Below, piece after piece: positions 36,330 through 44,468 of a stretch of 64,000 nucleotides of DNA. Source of the DNA: CAYILR01 sp964364175 (GTDB taxonomy: Bacteria > Bdellovibrionota > UBA1018). Numbering within the stretch: the first letter of the stretch is position 1; every line of letters begins with the position of its first letter. The translations under genes were made by a program, and so were the position numbers. Below the pieces are notes generated by a model. It saw only the letters and a list, made by a program, of their open reading frames with translations, was not told where the DNA came from and searched no databases. The stretch lies in contig CAYILR010000006.1 in NCBI GenBank assembly GCA_964364175.1, forward strand, positions 1-64,000. Reading direction: 5' to 3'.

Positions 36330-36739
36330 ATCAGTGAGCTGAGCCAAAGCTCTGCTCCTGACTGGATAGCGGATGCGAGTTTCTTTGAGCACTCGATCGG
36401 CAGGTGCAAGTCATGATCTGCTTCGATCAGCGATCGATACAAAGGGTAAGACCAGAGATGAAACTCAAAATCACGGTGAGGGCAGTACTTTAAAACAGTG
36501 GCGTCTATTGTTGTAAACGGATCAGGCTGATCCGTTTGAGGATTAACAGTCTTTTTTGATAATTCGGGTAGTACGCGGAGTGCCGCGCAGAGATTGAAAG
36601 AAGGATGCTGCAGCTCGAGCTTGAGATTGAGCAGCGAGATTCGCTCGAGTAGGGGCTGATGTCCGAACTGGTGTTTGAGGATTTGCAGCGATTGGCCGTG
36701 GGCTTGTAGGATTTGTAGAATCAGATCGAGGAGTGTCAT
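36245..36739 (-). CDS. Uncertain reading frame overlapping two neighbours
   Basis: The frame gives 164 residues from ATG 36739. Its first 65 codons overlap the previous minus-strand gene in another frame, and its last 28 overlap the end of the + strand gene. The part not shared, with HRDFEFHLWSYPLYRSLIEADHDLHL and SAIQSGAELWLSSLIHSS, looks protein-like. It may be a gene whose true start is not ATG, or the displaced 3' half of the upstream gene after a frameshift. Confidence 0.35.
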   Translation of the reverse strand: MTLLDLILQILQAHGQSLQILKHQFGHQPLLERISLLNLKLELQHPSFNLCAALRVLPELSKKTVNPQTDQPDPFTTIDATVLKYCPHRDFEFHLWSYPLYRSLIEADHDLHLPIECSKKLASAIQSGAELWLSSLIHSSISGEKSWEPWERLILGLGQITSSD

Positions 36740-36911
36740 GAGCTACCGATGATTGAATCTGTTTCTGTGTTTCGTTTGCCAGTTGAGCCCATAGTGCCAA
36801 CGTTTCTCCCGTTCCACGAGAATAAGCACTCAGAACAGGTTTTTCAAACAGTTCAGAGTGTTCCAGCAAGCTGTTCCACTGGAACTGGGGTTTTTTCAAT
36901 CCGTGATCCAT
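36543..36911 (-). CDS. Small protein with Pro/Ser/Thr-rich C-terminus, unknown function
   Basis: ATG 36911 overlaps the end of the upstream gene by 16 bases and gives 122 residues. The first half is helical (FQWNSLLEHSELFEKPVLSAYS, GETLALWAQLANETQKQIQ). The second is a Pro/Thr/Ala/Arg-rich linker ending in RTTRIIKKDC. Codon choice in the linker (CCT, ACA, GCT) fits a real low-complexity tail. A longer in-frame start at 37199 overlaps the upstream gene fully and was rejected. Confidence 0.5.
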   Translation of the reverse strand: MDHGLKKPQFQWNSLLEHSELFEKPVLSAYSRGTGETLALWAQLANETQKQIQSSVAHDTPRSDSTNPTSPRPIAANPQTPVRTSAPTRANLAAQSQARAAASFFQSLRGTPRTTRIIKKDC

Positions 36912-37309
36912 AGTGAGACTCCCTTGAGATTTTTTTCCAATGCATCCGGATTTTTTGCGCCCAAATCCGAGCAAGAAGCTCCCATCGTCGGAAGTTTCAG
37001 GTGAGTCAGATTTTTTTGGAGGTTTCTGAGTGTTTCCGCTGGCAACGATTCTGAGGAGCCCATTCCTGCTAAAATAAAATGCCAGGTTTGCGAGTGGCGG
37101 TGCAGGGGAATGTAGACACACTCGCCCGCCTGTCCGGTAATTTTCCCAGTTTTCAAAATGTGTCTGCTGAACTCTCGCCCCAGTCGGATGTCCATCCATT
37201 CAATCAATCCAGTAAAGGGGGGGCGGCTTTCGGGCAATGCCAGGACGAAACCGTGGATTTGCTTGCTGAGCAGTGCTTTTTCGATGGATCGGTAGAGAGG
37301 CTTAACCAT
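36896..37309 (-). CDS. Protein with a peptidase-M17-N-terminal-like fold, unknown function
   Basis: The 137-residue protein is alpha/beta in pattern, with FVLALPESRPPFTGLIEWMDIRLGREFS, then QAGECVYIPLHRHSQTWHFILAGMGSSESL and a helix TLRNLQKNLTHL. The arrangement resembles the N-terminal macro-like domain of leucyl aminopeptidases, but no catalytic domain follows. The similarity is from pattern only. It lies 62 bases from the large inverted-repeat element that separates it from nusB. Confidence 0.55.
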   Translation of the reverse strand: MVKPLYRSIEKALLSKQIHGFVLALPESRPPFTGLIEWMDIRLGREFSRHILKTGKITGQAGECVYIPLHRHSQTWHFILAGMGSSESLPAETLRNLQKNLTHLKLPTMGASCSDLGAKNPDALEKNLKGVSLWITD

Positions 37310-37371
37310 GCGAATTCCGTTTCCCTGACTTTGAGTCTACAGGAGATGGAGGCGCTATGCCAAGAGAGTCG

Positions 37372-37555
37372 TAGACTTCCACCGCAACTCAAGGCTACTG
37401 CGGAGGCAAACTGATTGAAATTACTGCGCAAAACTTCACAAAAAAACGCTCAATGTACCGCAGAGGGTACATTTTCGCATTTTTTTGTGAAGTTTTGCTT
37501 GTCCTTTCAACCATTTTGCCTTCCTCGCTACGCCTTGAATTGCGGTGGAAGTCTA
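37372..37555. repeat. 184-bp nested inverted repeat (element A) ending at the nusB stop
   Basis: Outer arms begin TAGACTTCCACCGCAA on both ends and continue imperfectly for about 50 bases. Inner arms GCAAAACTTCACAAAAAAA are exact over 19 bases, and TGTACC/GGTACA closes the centre (37453-37470). The last three bases are the nusB stop codon. No coding sequence is visible inside. It could act as a terminator or be a miniature mobile element. Confidence 0.75.
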
Positions 37556-37975
37556 TTTTTTGCCTAGTTCAGTGCGAAGCGAGTCGAGGACGCCGTTGAC
37601 GAAGCTGGGGGATTCGGCCGCACCAAACGATTTGGCCAGCTCGATCGCCTCATCAATCGTCACCGAGGCATCAATATCCGAGCAATAAGCGAGCTCATAC
37701 GTGGCCATTCGGAGCAGCCAAGCATCGATCACGGCCATACGGCTCATTCGCCAGTTGTGCGTGTGGGCCTCGATTTTGGGATCCAGTTCGGCTTGTTTTT
37801 GGAGGGTTCCAGCAATCAAAAGAGCGGCAAACTCGCGGACTTCCTCGGGGACTTTGAAGTGTTCGAAATACCCTCGAATTTCCATCGCGGTCTCATGGGG
37901 ATCCAGGGCTGTTGGAATCGCCTGGCTATAGAGTGCTTGGAGTGCCACTTCCCGGGCTCGGTGTCTGTTACTCAT
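37553..37975 (-). CDS. nusB: Transcription antitermination factor NusB
   Basis: This is a 140-residue all-helical protein with the family pattern RHRAREVALQALYSQ at the start and AVIDAWLLRMATYELAYC, SVTIDEAIELAKSFG and SFVNGVLDSL in the second half. With NusE (S10) it binds boxA RNA to keep RNA polymerase from terminating in rRNA operons. The length is typical. It lies nine bases after nrdR on the same strand, as in many delta-type genomes. Confidence 0.96.
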   Translation of the reverse strand: MSNRHRAREVALQALYSQAIPTALDPHETAMEIRGYFEHFKVPEEVREFAALLIAGTLQKQAELDPKIEAHTHNWRMSRMAVIDAWLLRMATYELAYCSDIDASVTIDEAIELAKSFGAAESPSFVNGVLDSLRTELGKK

Positions 37976-37984
37976 GGATTACTT

Positions 37985-38473
37985 TCATAAGAGTTGAGCC
38001 TGGGGGTCGTTTTCCGGCGGGGTTTTGGGTGTAGATTCTTGGAGTTCGGCCAGGAACTCTTCCACGTCTCTGAATTCACGATAGACTGACGCAAATCGTA
38101 CATAGGCCACTTTATCGAGGTGAATCAGCTCACGCATGACCATTTCGCCCAGAGAGTGGGAGGGCAGTTCCTTCACTGCCAGAGTCTGGGTCTTGCGTTC
38201 GATCCGGGTCACGATATCTTCGATTTTTTGCGTGGGAATCGAGCGCTTTTGACAGGCTTTTTGGATTCCCTCAGTAAGCTTAGTGCGTGAAAAAGCCTCC
38301 CGGCGGCCGTCTTTCTTAATAATTTCTGGGATCAGCTCTTCGACGTGTTCGTAGGTCGTGAACCGTCCTTCGCAAGCGGGGCATTCTCGGCGCCTGCGGG
38401 TGATTTCACCGGTTTGGTTCAACCGGGAATCGATGACCTTGGTGTCGAGTGTGGAACAGAATGGGCATTTCAT
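37985..38473 (-). CDS. nrdR: Transcriptional repressor NrdR of ribonucleotide reductase genes
   Basis: The 162-residue protein has an N-terminal zinc ribbon (MKCPFC...CPACEGRFTTYEHVE, four cysteines) and an ATP-cone domain (about 45-135, IIKKDGRREAFSRTKLTEGIQKAC). It senses ATP/dATP and represses nrd genes by binding NrdR boxes. The C-terminal tail is slightly long (ESTPKTPPENDPQ). The gene that normally precedes it, glyA, is found 9 kb away on the same strand. Confidence 0.97.
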   Translation of the reverse strand: MKCPFCSTLDTKVIDSRLNQTGEITRRRRECPACEGRFTTYEHVEELIPEIIKKDGRREAFSRTKLTEGIQKACQKRSIPTQKIEDIVTRIERKTQTLAVKELPSHSLGEMVMRELIHLDKVAYVRFASVYREFRDVEEFLAELQESTPKTPPENDPQAQLL

Positions 38474-38502
38474 TTTCCTTCCCTACGCATCACGCTTCGG
38501 GA

Positions 38503-38548
38503 CGGTGCTGTAGCACCGCCGGAGCGAAAGGCTTCTCCTTTCGCTCCG
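38503..38548. repeat. Two adjacent hairpins between nrdR and rpsR
   Basis: CGGTGCTGTAGCACCG (38503-38518) and CGGAGCGAAAGG paired with CCTTTCGCTCCG (38520-38548, 5-base loop) form back-to-back perfect stems in the divergent region. They may be an attenuator-like or boundary structure. No T run follows. Confidence 0.6.
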
Positions 38549-38605
38549 TTCTAACTTAAAAAGGGGTTGCATATCAATCAGGAATCGGGTATTTCTCCTC
38601 ACCTT

Positions 38606-38845
38606 ATGGAAAAAGACGATTCACCACGATTTTCAGGATTCAAGAAAAACCGCCCTTCTAAGGACCTTCGGTTTGATTACAAAGAAATCGACACCCTTCA
38701 ACGCTTCATCGCTGAAGATGGCAAAATCGTTCCTGCCCGCATCAGCCGCTTGAACTCTAAGCAACAGCGTGAGTTGACCACCGCCATCAAGCGCGCTCGC
38801 CACTTGGCTTTGTTGCCGGTTGCTGCTAGCCACTACTCTCGTTAA
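38606..38845 (+). CDS. rpsR: 30S ribosomal protein S18
   Basis: ATG 38606 gives 79 residues, the usual S18 length, with FDYKEIDTLQRFIAEDGKIVPARISRL and QQRELTTAIKRARHLALLPV, the S18 signature. A TTG at 38567 would add 13 residues and is unlikely. S18 sits with S6 and L9 in most genomes; here it stands alone between hairpins and a long inverted repeat. No clear Shine-Dalgarno is visible. Confidence 0.95.
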   Translation: MEKDDSPRFSGFKKNRPSKDLRFDYKEIDTLQRFIAEDGKIVPARISRLNSKQQRELTTAIKRARHLALLPVAASHYSR

Positions 38846-38859
38846 TTTTAGATTTACAG

Positions 38860-39028
38860 ATTTTGTCGTCCGATTTTTACGGAGGCTTTTGCCTACGCAA
38901 GCTCCGGTTTCGGGGAACCGACTTCGTGTCGTTGTCCGCGCCCTTCGGGCTCGCGCCATCCATGGCGCGGAGAATCCCCGAAACCGGACTTGCTTCGGCA
39001 CGCCACCGTAAAAATCGAACGACAAAAT
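38860..39028. repeat. 169-bp nested inverted repeat (element B) after rpsR
   Basis: The left arm has ATTTTGTCG, CGATTTTTACGG and CTCCGGTTTCGGGGA. The right arm repeats these in reverse complement with small gaps. The centre has GCGCCAT/ATGGCGC (38953-38968). The element starts 14 bases after the rpsR stop. The outer end shares TTTGYCGTTCGATTTTT with element C. Confidence 0.75.
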
Positions 39029-39156
39029 TAGTCTTACTCACTCTATGAACGGGCTCGCCTCTATCCCCGTACAACAAAGCCAAGATGTCTCTCTGAGTGA
39101 TCGGGGACTTCTCTCCAGTTCACCCTGGTGGTGCACCACAGTCTCACCCATGGATA

Positions 39157-39279
39157 TACTTTGCCGTTCGATTTTTTTTTAAGTGAATTGGCGATTCGAG
39201 CGGTCGCACGATGCGACAATAGCGAGGAACAGGAGGTTCAGATCGCTAATTCACTTAAAAAAAATCGAATGGCAAAGTA
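39157..39279. repeat. 123-bp nested inverted repeat (element C) before the GT2 gene
   Basis: Arms starting TACTTTGCCGTTCGATTTTT run about 40 bases on each side, including AAGTGAATTGGCGAT against its near-exact reverse complement. The centre is GTCGCA CGA TGCGAC (39203-39217). The element ends ten bases before the GT2 start. The stretch between elements B and C (39029-39156) shows only a short palindrome (GTGGTGCACCAC). Confidence 0.75.
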
Positions 39280-39289
39280 CTGTAAATCT

Positions 39290-40084
39290 ATGATTCGACT
39301 GTCGGTCATCATTCCTACATACAACAGGGCGGAGCTCGTCTGCCGTGCGGTTCAGAGTGTGCTCTCTCAGCTCACGGATGATGCGGTTGAGATTCTTGTT
39401 GTGGACGACGGCTCTACCGATGGCACGATTGCGGTTCTTCAAAAACGGTTCGCGGAGCCGATTCAACAGCGACGATTGATTTTATTGCAGCACCTGCATG
39501 TGGGTGATCCGGCGACGATGCGCAATTTTGCGGCTCGGAATGCTCGTGGGGAGTTTTTGGCTCTCTTGGATTCGGATGATCAGTGGTTGCCTGGGCGAGT
39601 AGAACGTTTGCTGGCGGTTTTGGATTCGGTGGATTTGGTTCTTTGCCCTGAGGGTGCGGACTTATCCGTCCCGGGACGGATAGGTGGCGACTGGCTTCAG
39701 GCTTATTTAGGTTTGAATTATGGGGTGGCGAGTTCGATTGTGGTGCGCCGATCTCTCTATGATGAAGTGGGTGCATTTCCGGAGCTCTACTATGGCCCCA
39801 AACGGCGCTGGTTGCGGGGTTGGGAGGATTACGAATTTATTCTTCGGTGTTTGTTGATTTTGGACAAGCGCGGGCAGTTGGATCGGTTTCGGGCGATGGA
39901 TCTCAGGCAGGACGTGGCTTTGGATCAGGCTACGGGGGGGGTGGGTCGCGTGAAAGTTCGCGAGCAGATGTGGCGTGAGTTGATGACTTTGCTACGAGTG
40001 ATGTCTGCAGTGCCGGACCGCGCGTGGTCTCTTTGGAGTCGTCGTGTTTTGGGCGCGATGAAAGCTGTGGTGTTGGGTGGATAA
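39290..40084 (+). CDS. Family 2 glycosyltransferase
   Basis: ATG 39290 gives 264 residues starting IRLSVIIPTYNRAELVCRAV. The GT-A fold shows VVDDGSTDGT (nucleotide binding), LDSDDQW (metal binding DxD-like) and a late RGWEDYEFILRC stretch. It would add a sugar from a nucleotide donor to a surface glycan. The frame stays open back to 39128, but that part is the inverted repeat C and does not look like protein. It overlaps the next gene by eight bases. Confidence 0.88.
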   Translation: MIRLSVIIPTYNRAELVCRAVQSVLSQLTDDAVEILVVDDGSTDGTIAVLQKRFAEPIQQRRLILLQHLHVGDPATMRNFAARNARGEFLALLDSDDQWLPGRVERLLAVLDSVDLVLCPEGADLSVPGRIGGDWLQAYLGLNYGVASSIVVRRSLYDEVGAFPELYYGPKRRWLRGWEDYEFILRCLLILDKRGQLDRFRAMDLRQDVALDQATGGVGRVKVREQMWRELMTLLRVMSAVPDRAWSLWSRRVLGAMKAVVLGG

Positions 40085-41399
40085 GACAGCAGTGAAACTC
40101 TGGTGGAAAAAAGGGATTCTCAATACAGTTGAACATGCGGTGACTCGCGGAGCCGATGCGCTGGTGACGATCCTTCTGATCCGTGCTCTGGACGCAGCGA
40201 CGTTTTCTCGCGTGGCCTTGGCTCAAGCGTGGCTGGCGCCCGTGCTGCTGATTTTTATTTCTCCCGAGACGATTTTGTATCGCGATTATTCGGAGTGGAA
40301 AGTTCAAGGGCGGCTATTTTTGCAGCTCAGGCTTTCCGCATTCCGGCGTTTCGCCTTATTGAAATGGGGAATGGCTACACTGATTGCCTTGGGTGTGGCA
40401 GCTCTCAGCAAAGCTCCGAGTTTCGAAGAGAAATATTGGATTTTCTGCGCCTGGTTGTGGGCTGCGTGGTTGCCGCTGGTACCGCAGATTTTGGGGCCGG
40501 ACCGCGAATTCTTGCGCATGAGTTTACGCCTGCGTGCACTCAATGTTCTGACTTTGATTCAAAAATTGAGTCTGCTCGGGGGCGTGGTGGCGGTGCTCGC
40601 TATTTTCCCTTCGGATTTAGTTCTGCCAGGGATTGGGACCGTGCTTTGGTTTTCTGTGAGCGTGAGTTGGGTTCTGGGTTGGTGGACCGCGCGCGGGGAA
40701 TTGAAAAAACTCGAAGAGTTACCTCAGACGCGGGATATTTTGCCAACGTTGCGGGGATGGCGTGCAGTTTATGATTCACTCCGCGGATTTTCTTTTTGGT
40801 CTCATCTGTCAGGAGTGGTTCAGAACTGGGTTCAGACGATGGATCTTTTCTTTCTGGGGATTTTTCATGCAAGCTCAGTCGCGCAGCTGGCACTTTATGC
40901 TGTGGCATTGAAACTATCGAATTTGCTTCTGGCCTTGCCGCTTGCGCTCGCAAATATTTTTGGTGTGTGGGTCGGTTCAACTCAGACCGCTCAGCGCGAT
41001 CGAGTCAAATCACTCACGATGCGCCTGTACTTGGCTTGCATTGCTCAGATGCTGGTATTCTGGATGTTCAGTTCGTGGATCATCAACTGGCTGTCACGGG
41101 GACGTTGGAGCGCAGCTGACCAAGATCAGATTTTTCATTGGTTGGTGCTGATTTCGACGGCGACGATGATGTATGCCAGCACGTTTTTGATGAGTTCCTG
41201 GATTACGTTGAGGAAGAACGTCCGGAAATTGTTTTTCTGGGTCTATGTGCCCTGGCTTGTGATTTCGATGGGAGTCTATGCAGGAGCTGCCAAGAAATGG
41301 ACGTTCACGGAAGTGGCGGCTGCAAATTTAGTTATTGCGATCGTATTTATTGCTCTGCTTTGGAGGCAATGGAGCCGAGCAGAAGAAAGTGCTGAATGA
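40077..41399 (+). CDS. Wzx/MOP-type polysaccharide flippase-like membrane protein
   Basis: This 440-residue protein has about 12 hydrophobic segments and the start ILNTVEHAVTRGADALVTILLIRALDAATFSRVALAQAW. That is the usual N-terminus of MOP-superfamily lipid-linked sugar flippases. It would move undecaprenyl-linked glycan across the inner membrane. The start is GTG at 40077 inside the end of the glycosyltransferase gene, so the two work together. The exact substrate cannot be seen. Confidence 0.78.
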   Translation: MDKTAVKLWWKKGILNTVEHAVTRGADALVTILLIRALDAATFSRVALAQAWLAPVLLIFISPETILYRDYSEWKVQGRLFLQLRLSAFRRFALLKWGMATLIALGVAALSKAPSFEEKYWIFCAWLWAAWLPLVPQILGPDREFLRMSLRLRALNVLTLIQKLSLLGGVVAVLAIFPSDLVLPGIGTVLWFSVSVSWVLGWWTARGELKKLEELPQTRDILPTLRGWRAVYDSLRGFSFWSHLSGVVQNWVQTMDLFFLGIFHASSVAQLALYAVALKLSNLLLALPLALANIFGVWVGSTQTAQRDRVKSLTMRLYLACIAQMLVFWMFSSWIINWLSRGRWSAADQDQIFHWLVLISTATMMYASTFLMSSWITLRKNVRKLFFWVYVPWLVISMGVYAGAAKKWTFTEVAAANLVIAIVFIALLWRQWSRAEESAE

Positions 41400-43516
41400 A
41401 AATTTCAAAATGGATTTTAGGTGCGTTGATCGTAGTGGGACTCTCCCGATTGTCCTGGGGCCTGGCGGACGAAGACCCCTATTTATGGCTTGAAGAAATT
41501 GAATCATCGAAAGCCTTGAATTGGGTCAAAGCTCATAACGGACCGACACAAAAACTTTTTGAATCCGACCCTCGGTTTGCGGATACGAAAAAAAACATCC
41601 ATGAGATTCTCACCGCCCAAGATCGCTTGGCTGGACCCGAGGCTTTAGCCAACGGATGGGTCTATAATTTTTGGCAGGACACCAAAAATATCCGAGGACT
41701 CTATCGACGTTCGAAGCTCGAAAGCTATCTCTCGAAAGAACCGCAATGGGAAACGATTTTGGATCTCGATGAATTGGCCAAAAAAGAAGGCGAAAACTGG
41801 GTTTGGAAGGGGAGCAGCTGCCTGCGCCCAGAATTCAAAAGATGCTTGTTGCACCTGTCTCGTGGCGGAAAAGATGCGATTATTTTGCGCGAATTCGATC
41901 TCGAGCAGAAAGAGTTTGTCAGCGATGGATTTGTCGTTCGCGAAGCTAAAACAAGAGCCAGCTGGTTTGATCAAGACCATCTTCTGATTGGAACTGATTT
42001 TGGCTCAGAATCGCTCACGGATTCTGGTTATCCCCGAATTGTCAAAAAATGGAAAAGAGGAACCTCGCTCGGGAAGGCTGTTCAGATTTACGAGGGAAAA
42101 AAAGAAGACATGTCTGTAGGTGGGTTCAATATTCGGACTCCTGATGTTTTGTACCATTTCATTCGTCGTCAGATTGCATTTTACTCGGGTGAGAATTTCT
42201 GGATGAAGGATGATGGCAGTCTTTTCAAACTCCCGTTTCCAGATACAGCGATTTTTGAGGGATATTTTCAAGGACATTTTCTCGTGAAGCTTCGTGATCC
42301 CTGGCAGATCCGTAGGAGAAAATTCGTCGCGGGGAGTTTGTTGGCAATACCTGTGGAAAAGATTGGGGCAGAGAAGATCCAAGAAAGTAAACTCGAGGAG
42401 CATTTGTTGACATTGTTTGACCCGAAGCCGACATCGAGTCTGGTCTCTGTTTCAATGAGTGCTCAATCGCTTTATCTGAATGTCTTGGATCAAGTGCAGT
42501 CGAAGATTTACCGAATGCGAATCTCGCATGGGAAGTGGAGAAAAGAGCAAACGGCGCTGCCCTTGATGGGATCCGCGGACGTTGCCGAAGCCAATGAATT
42601 TGAGTCTCAGATTTTCTTTTCTTACGGGAATTTCCTGCAGCCCAATAGTCTGTATTTTTTCGACGAAAGCAAAAAGCAGATCAACCCAAAACTGCTTCGA
42701 AGAGCGCCCGAACGATTTGACGCAAAGAATTTTGTGACTGAGCAGAAATTTGTGAAGAGCAAAGACGGGACGCGGATCCCGTATTTTCTCATTCATTCGA
42801 GAAATCAAAAACGAGATGGCAAAAACCCGGTCTTGCTTTATGGCTACGGTGGTTTTGAGATTTCCATGAATCCCAATTATCTGGGAGTGACCGGGCGAGT
42901 TTGGCTCGAAAAGGGCGGCTCCTATGTTGTCGCTAATATCCGAGGCGGCGGAGAATTCGGCCCCCATTGGCACAAGGACGCCATCCTTGAAAATCGTCAG
43001 CGCGCTTACGAGGACTTCATTGCCGTGGCAGAGGACCTGGTAAAGCTGAAAATCACTTCGCCCAAAAAGCTCGCCATCATGGGCGGCAGCAATGGCGGTC
43101 TATTGATGGGAGTCATGCTGACGCAACGACCTGATTTATTCGGTGCGATTGTGTGCAAGGTTCCATTGGCCGACATGCGGCGGTATCACAAGCTCCTGGC
43201 TGGAGCATCGTGGATGGCTGAGTATGGAAACCCAGACGATCCAAAACAGTGGGAATTCATCCAAAAATATTCCCCCTATCAGAACCTCAAGGCATCTCTG
43301 CAGTATCCGGAAATATTCATCCAAACCTCTACGAAGGATGATCGTGTTCATCCCGGTCATGCACGCAAAATGGTCGCAAGGTTAGAGGAGCAAGGCCACA
43401 AGGTTTTCTACTACGAGAATATCGAGGGTGGCCACGGCGCTGCTGCGAACCTGGAGCAAAAAGCCTATCAGCAGGCGCTGGATTATACCTATTTGTATCA
43501 GAAGCTTTTGAAGTAG
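41396..43516 (+). CDS. Exported prolyl oligopeptidase family (S9A) peptidase
   Basis: The 706-residue protein has a signal peptide (KISKWILGALIVVGLSRLSWG) and DEDPYLWLEEIESSKALNWVKAHN, the typical S9A start. A beta-propeller spans about 70-420 and an alpha/beta-hydrolase domain follows. The catalytic triad is visible: Ser in IMGGSNGGLL (about 565), Asp in TKDDRVHPGHA (about 646) and His in EGGHGAA (about 679). Such enzymes cut peptides after proline, here probably in the periplasm. The ATG overlaps the flippase stop by four bases, although the roles seem unrelated. Confidence 0.93.
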   Translation: MKISKWILGALIVVGLSRLSWGLADEDPYLWLEEIESSKALNWVKAHNGPTQKLFESDPRFADTKKNIHEILTAQDRLAGPEALANGWVYNFWQDTKNIRGLYRRSKLESYLSKEPQWETILDLDELAKKEGENWVWKGSSCLRPEFKRCLLHLSRGGKDAIILREFDLEQKEFVSDGFVVREAKTRASWFDQDHLLIGTDFGSESLTDSGYPRIVKKWKRGTSLGKAVQIYEGKKEDMSVGGFNIRTPDVLYHFIRRQIAFYSGENFWMKDDGSLFKLPFPDTAIFEGYFQGHFLVKLRDPWQIRRRKFVAGSLLAIPVEKIGAEKIQESKLEEHLLTLFDPKPTSSLVSVSMSAQSLYLNVLDQVQSKIYRMRISHGKWRKEQTALPLMGSADVAEANEFESQIFFSYGNFLQPNSLYFFDESKKQINPKLLRRAPERFDAKNFVTEQKFVKSKDGTRIPYFLIHSRNQKRDGKNPVLLYGYGGFEISMNPNYLGVTGRVWLEKGGSYVVANIRGGGEFGPHWHKDAILENRQRAYEDFIAVAEDLVKLKITSPKKLAIMGGSNGGLLMGVMLTQRPDLFGAIVCKVPLADMRRYHKLLAGASWMAEYGNPDDPKQWEFIQKYSPYQNLKASLQYPEIFIQTSTKDDRVHPGHARKMVARLEEQGHKVFYYENIEGGHGAAANLEQKAYQQALDYTYLYQKLLK

Positions 43517-43519
43517 AGA

Positions 43520-44443
43520 CTAATTCCCGTTTCCGCGAGCAGCAAATTTCTCGGATTGCTCGATCGCATCCATGATTTTTTCCATCACGAAGTCGCTTTC
43601 ATCGGACTTATCAAAATGAAGCGGGTCCTTGAATTGAATCGAGAGCTGAGCGCCGCCTTTTGTTCTTAAACTTTTCTTGTCAAACGCTTGATTGAAGCCC
43701 GTTAGTACAATGGGAATGACGACGGGATGGTATTTTTTAATAATAGCGACGACGCCCCTTCTGCATTTTGCAAAGGGCTTTGTGGTTCCCTGTGGAAAAT
43801 TGATCACCCAGCCGTCGTTCAGTGCCAGGCCAATGTTGTGGAAATCTTCGGGGCGAACTTTCCGGTTTACTTCTTGATCGCCGTCTCTCCAGCTTCGTTG
43901 AATCGAGACCGAGCCGACGTAAGAAAGAAGTCGCGTTACAATTCCCTGATTCATGGTTTCTTCGGCCGCTATGAAGTAGGTGTTAATTTTAGGGCGGAGC
44001 AGGTAACTGCGGCTGTCCATCGTGTCTTTGAAGCCATTTTTTACCGCGCAAAAAACATGCAAAAGCGCAATGGCGTCTGTGAAATAAGTCTGGTGATTGG
44101 CCAAGAAAAGGACGTTCGTCTCTGAGAGTTTAAACAACCGCTCGGTGCCAGAAATTTGAATCGTATTTTTGCGAGTGTAGGAACCCCAGGTAAGCCAGCC
44201 AACGACTCTGACCAGCAGCCTTTTGATGATGAGCTTGTTTCCAAAGGGGTCAGTTGCGAAGAGTCGAAAATGCAAACCCATTCGCGATTTGACCAGTGAA
44301 AGCGATTTAATAGCGTTGGACACCATTTTGGCACCCTGATCGATTCCGTGCATCATGACAAGACAAAAGCGACGGAACCGGGGCGTGGAGGGCAGTTCAG
44401 ACGATTTCAGTCTACACTTTGTGGATTGAGTGATTGACGACAT
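43520..44443 (-). CDS. PlsC-family lysophospholipid acyltransferase with HX5D motif
   Basis: This 307-residue protein (from ATG 44443) has the acyltransferase blocks NHQTYFTDAIALLHVF and FPQGTTKPFAKCRRGVVAI. The first block has five residues between His and Asp, not the usual four. A similar spacing is recalled in a Bacteroidetes-type subgroup, so it may still be active. It would acylate a lysolipid at the inner membrane. A longer frame runs to 44488, but that overlaps the divergent gene. It ends four bases from the S9 gene, in the convergent direction. Confidence 0.78.
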   Translation of the reverse strand: MSSITQSTKCRLKSSELPSTPRFRRFCLVMMHGIDQGAKMVSNAIKSLSLVKSRMGLHFRLFATDPFGNKLIIKRLLVRVVGWLTWGSYTRKNTIQISGTERLFKLSETNVLFLANHQTYFTDAIALLHVFCAVKNGFKDTMDSRSYLLRPKINTYFIAAEETMNQGIVTRLLSYVGSVSIQRSWRDGDQEVNRKVRPEDFHNIGLALNDGWVINFPQGTTKPFAKCRRGVVAIIKKYHPVVIPIVLTGFNQAFDKKSLRTKGGAQLSIQFKDPLHFDKSDESDFVMEKIMDAIEQSEKFAARGNGN

Positions 44444-44468
44444 CTGATTTAACGAATAAACGACCGTC

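Noticed and set aside
36069..36392. A 107-codon minus-strand frame at the end of the 336-residue exported gene
   Set aside because: It overlaps a real + strand gene and another frame, with no start signal and no domain.
39128..39289. N-terminal extension of the GT2 gene through the inverted repeat
   Set aside because: The extension is the sequence of element C, not protein-like; the family start SVIIPTYN follows ATG 39290 directly.
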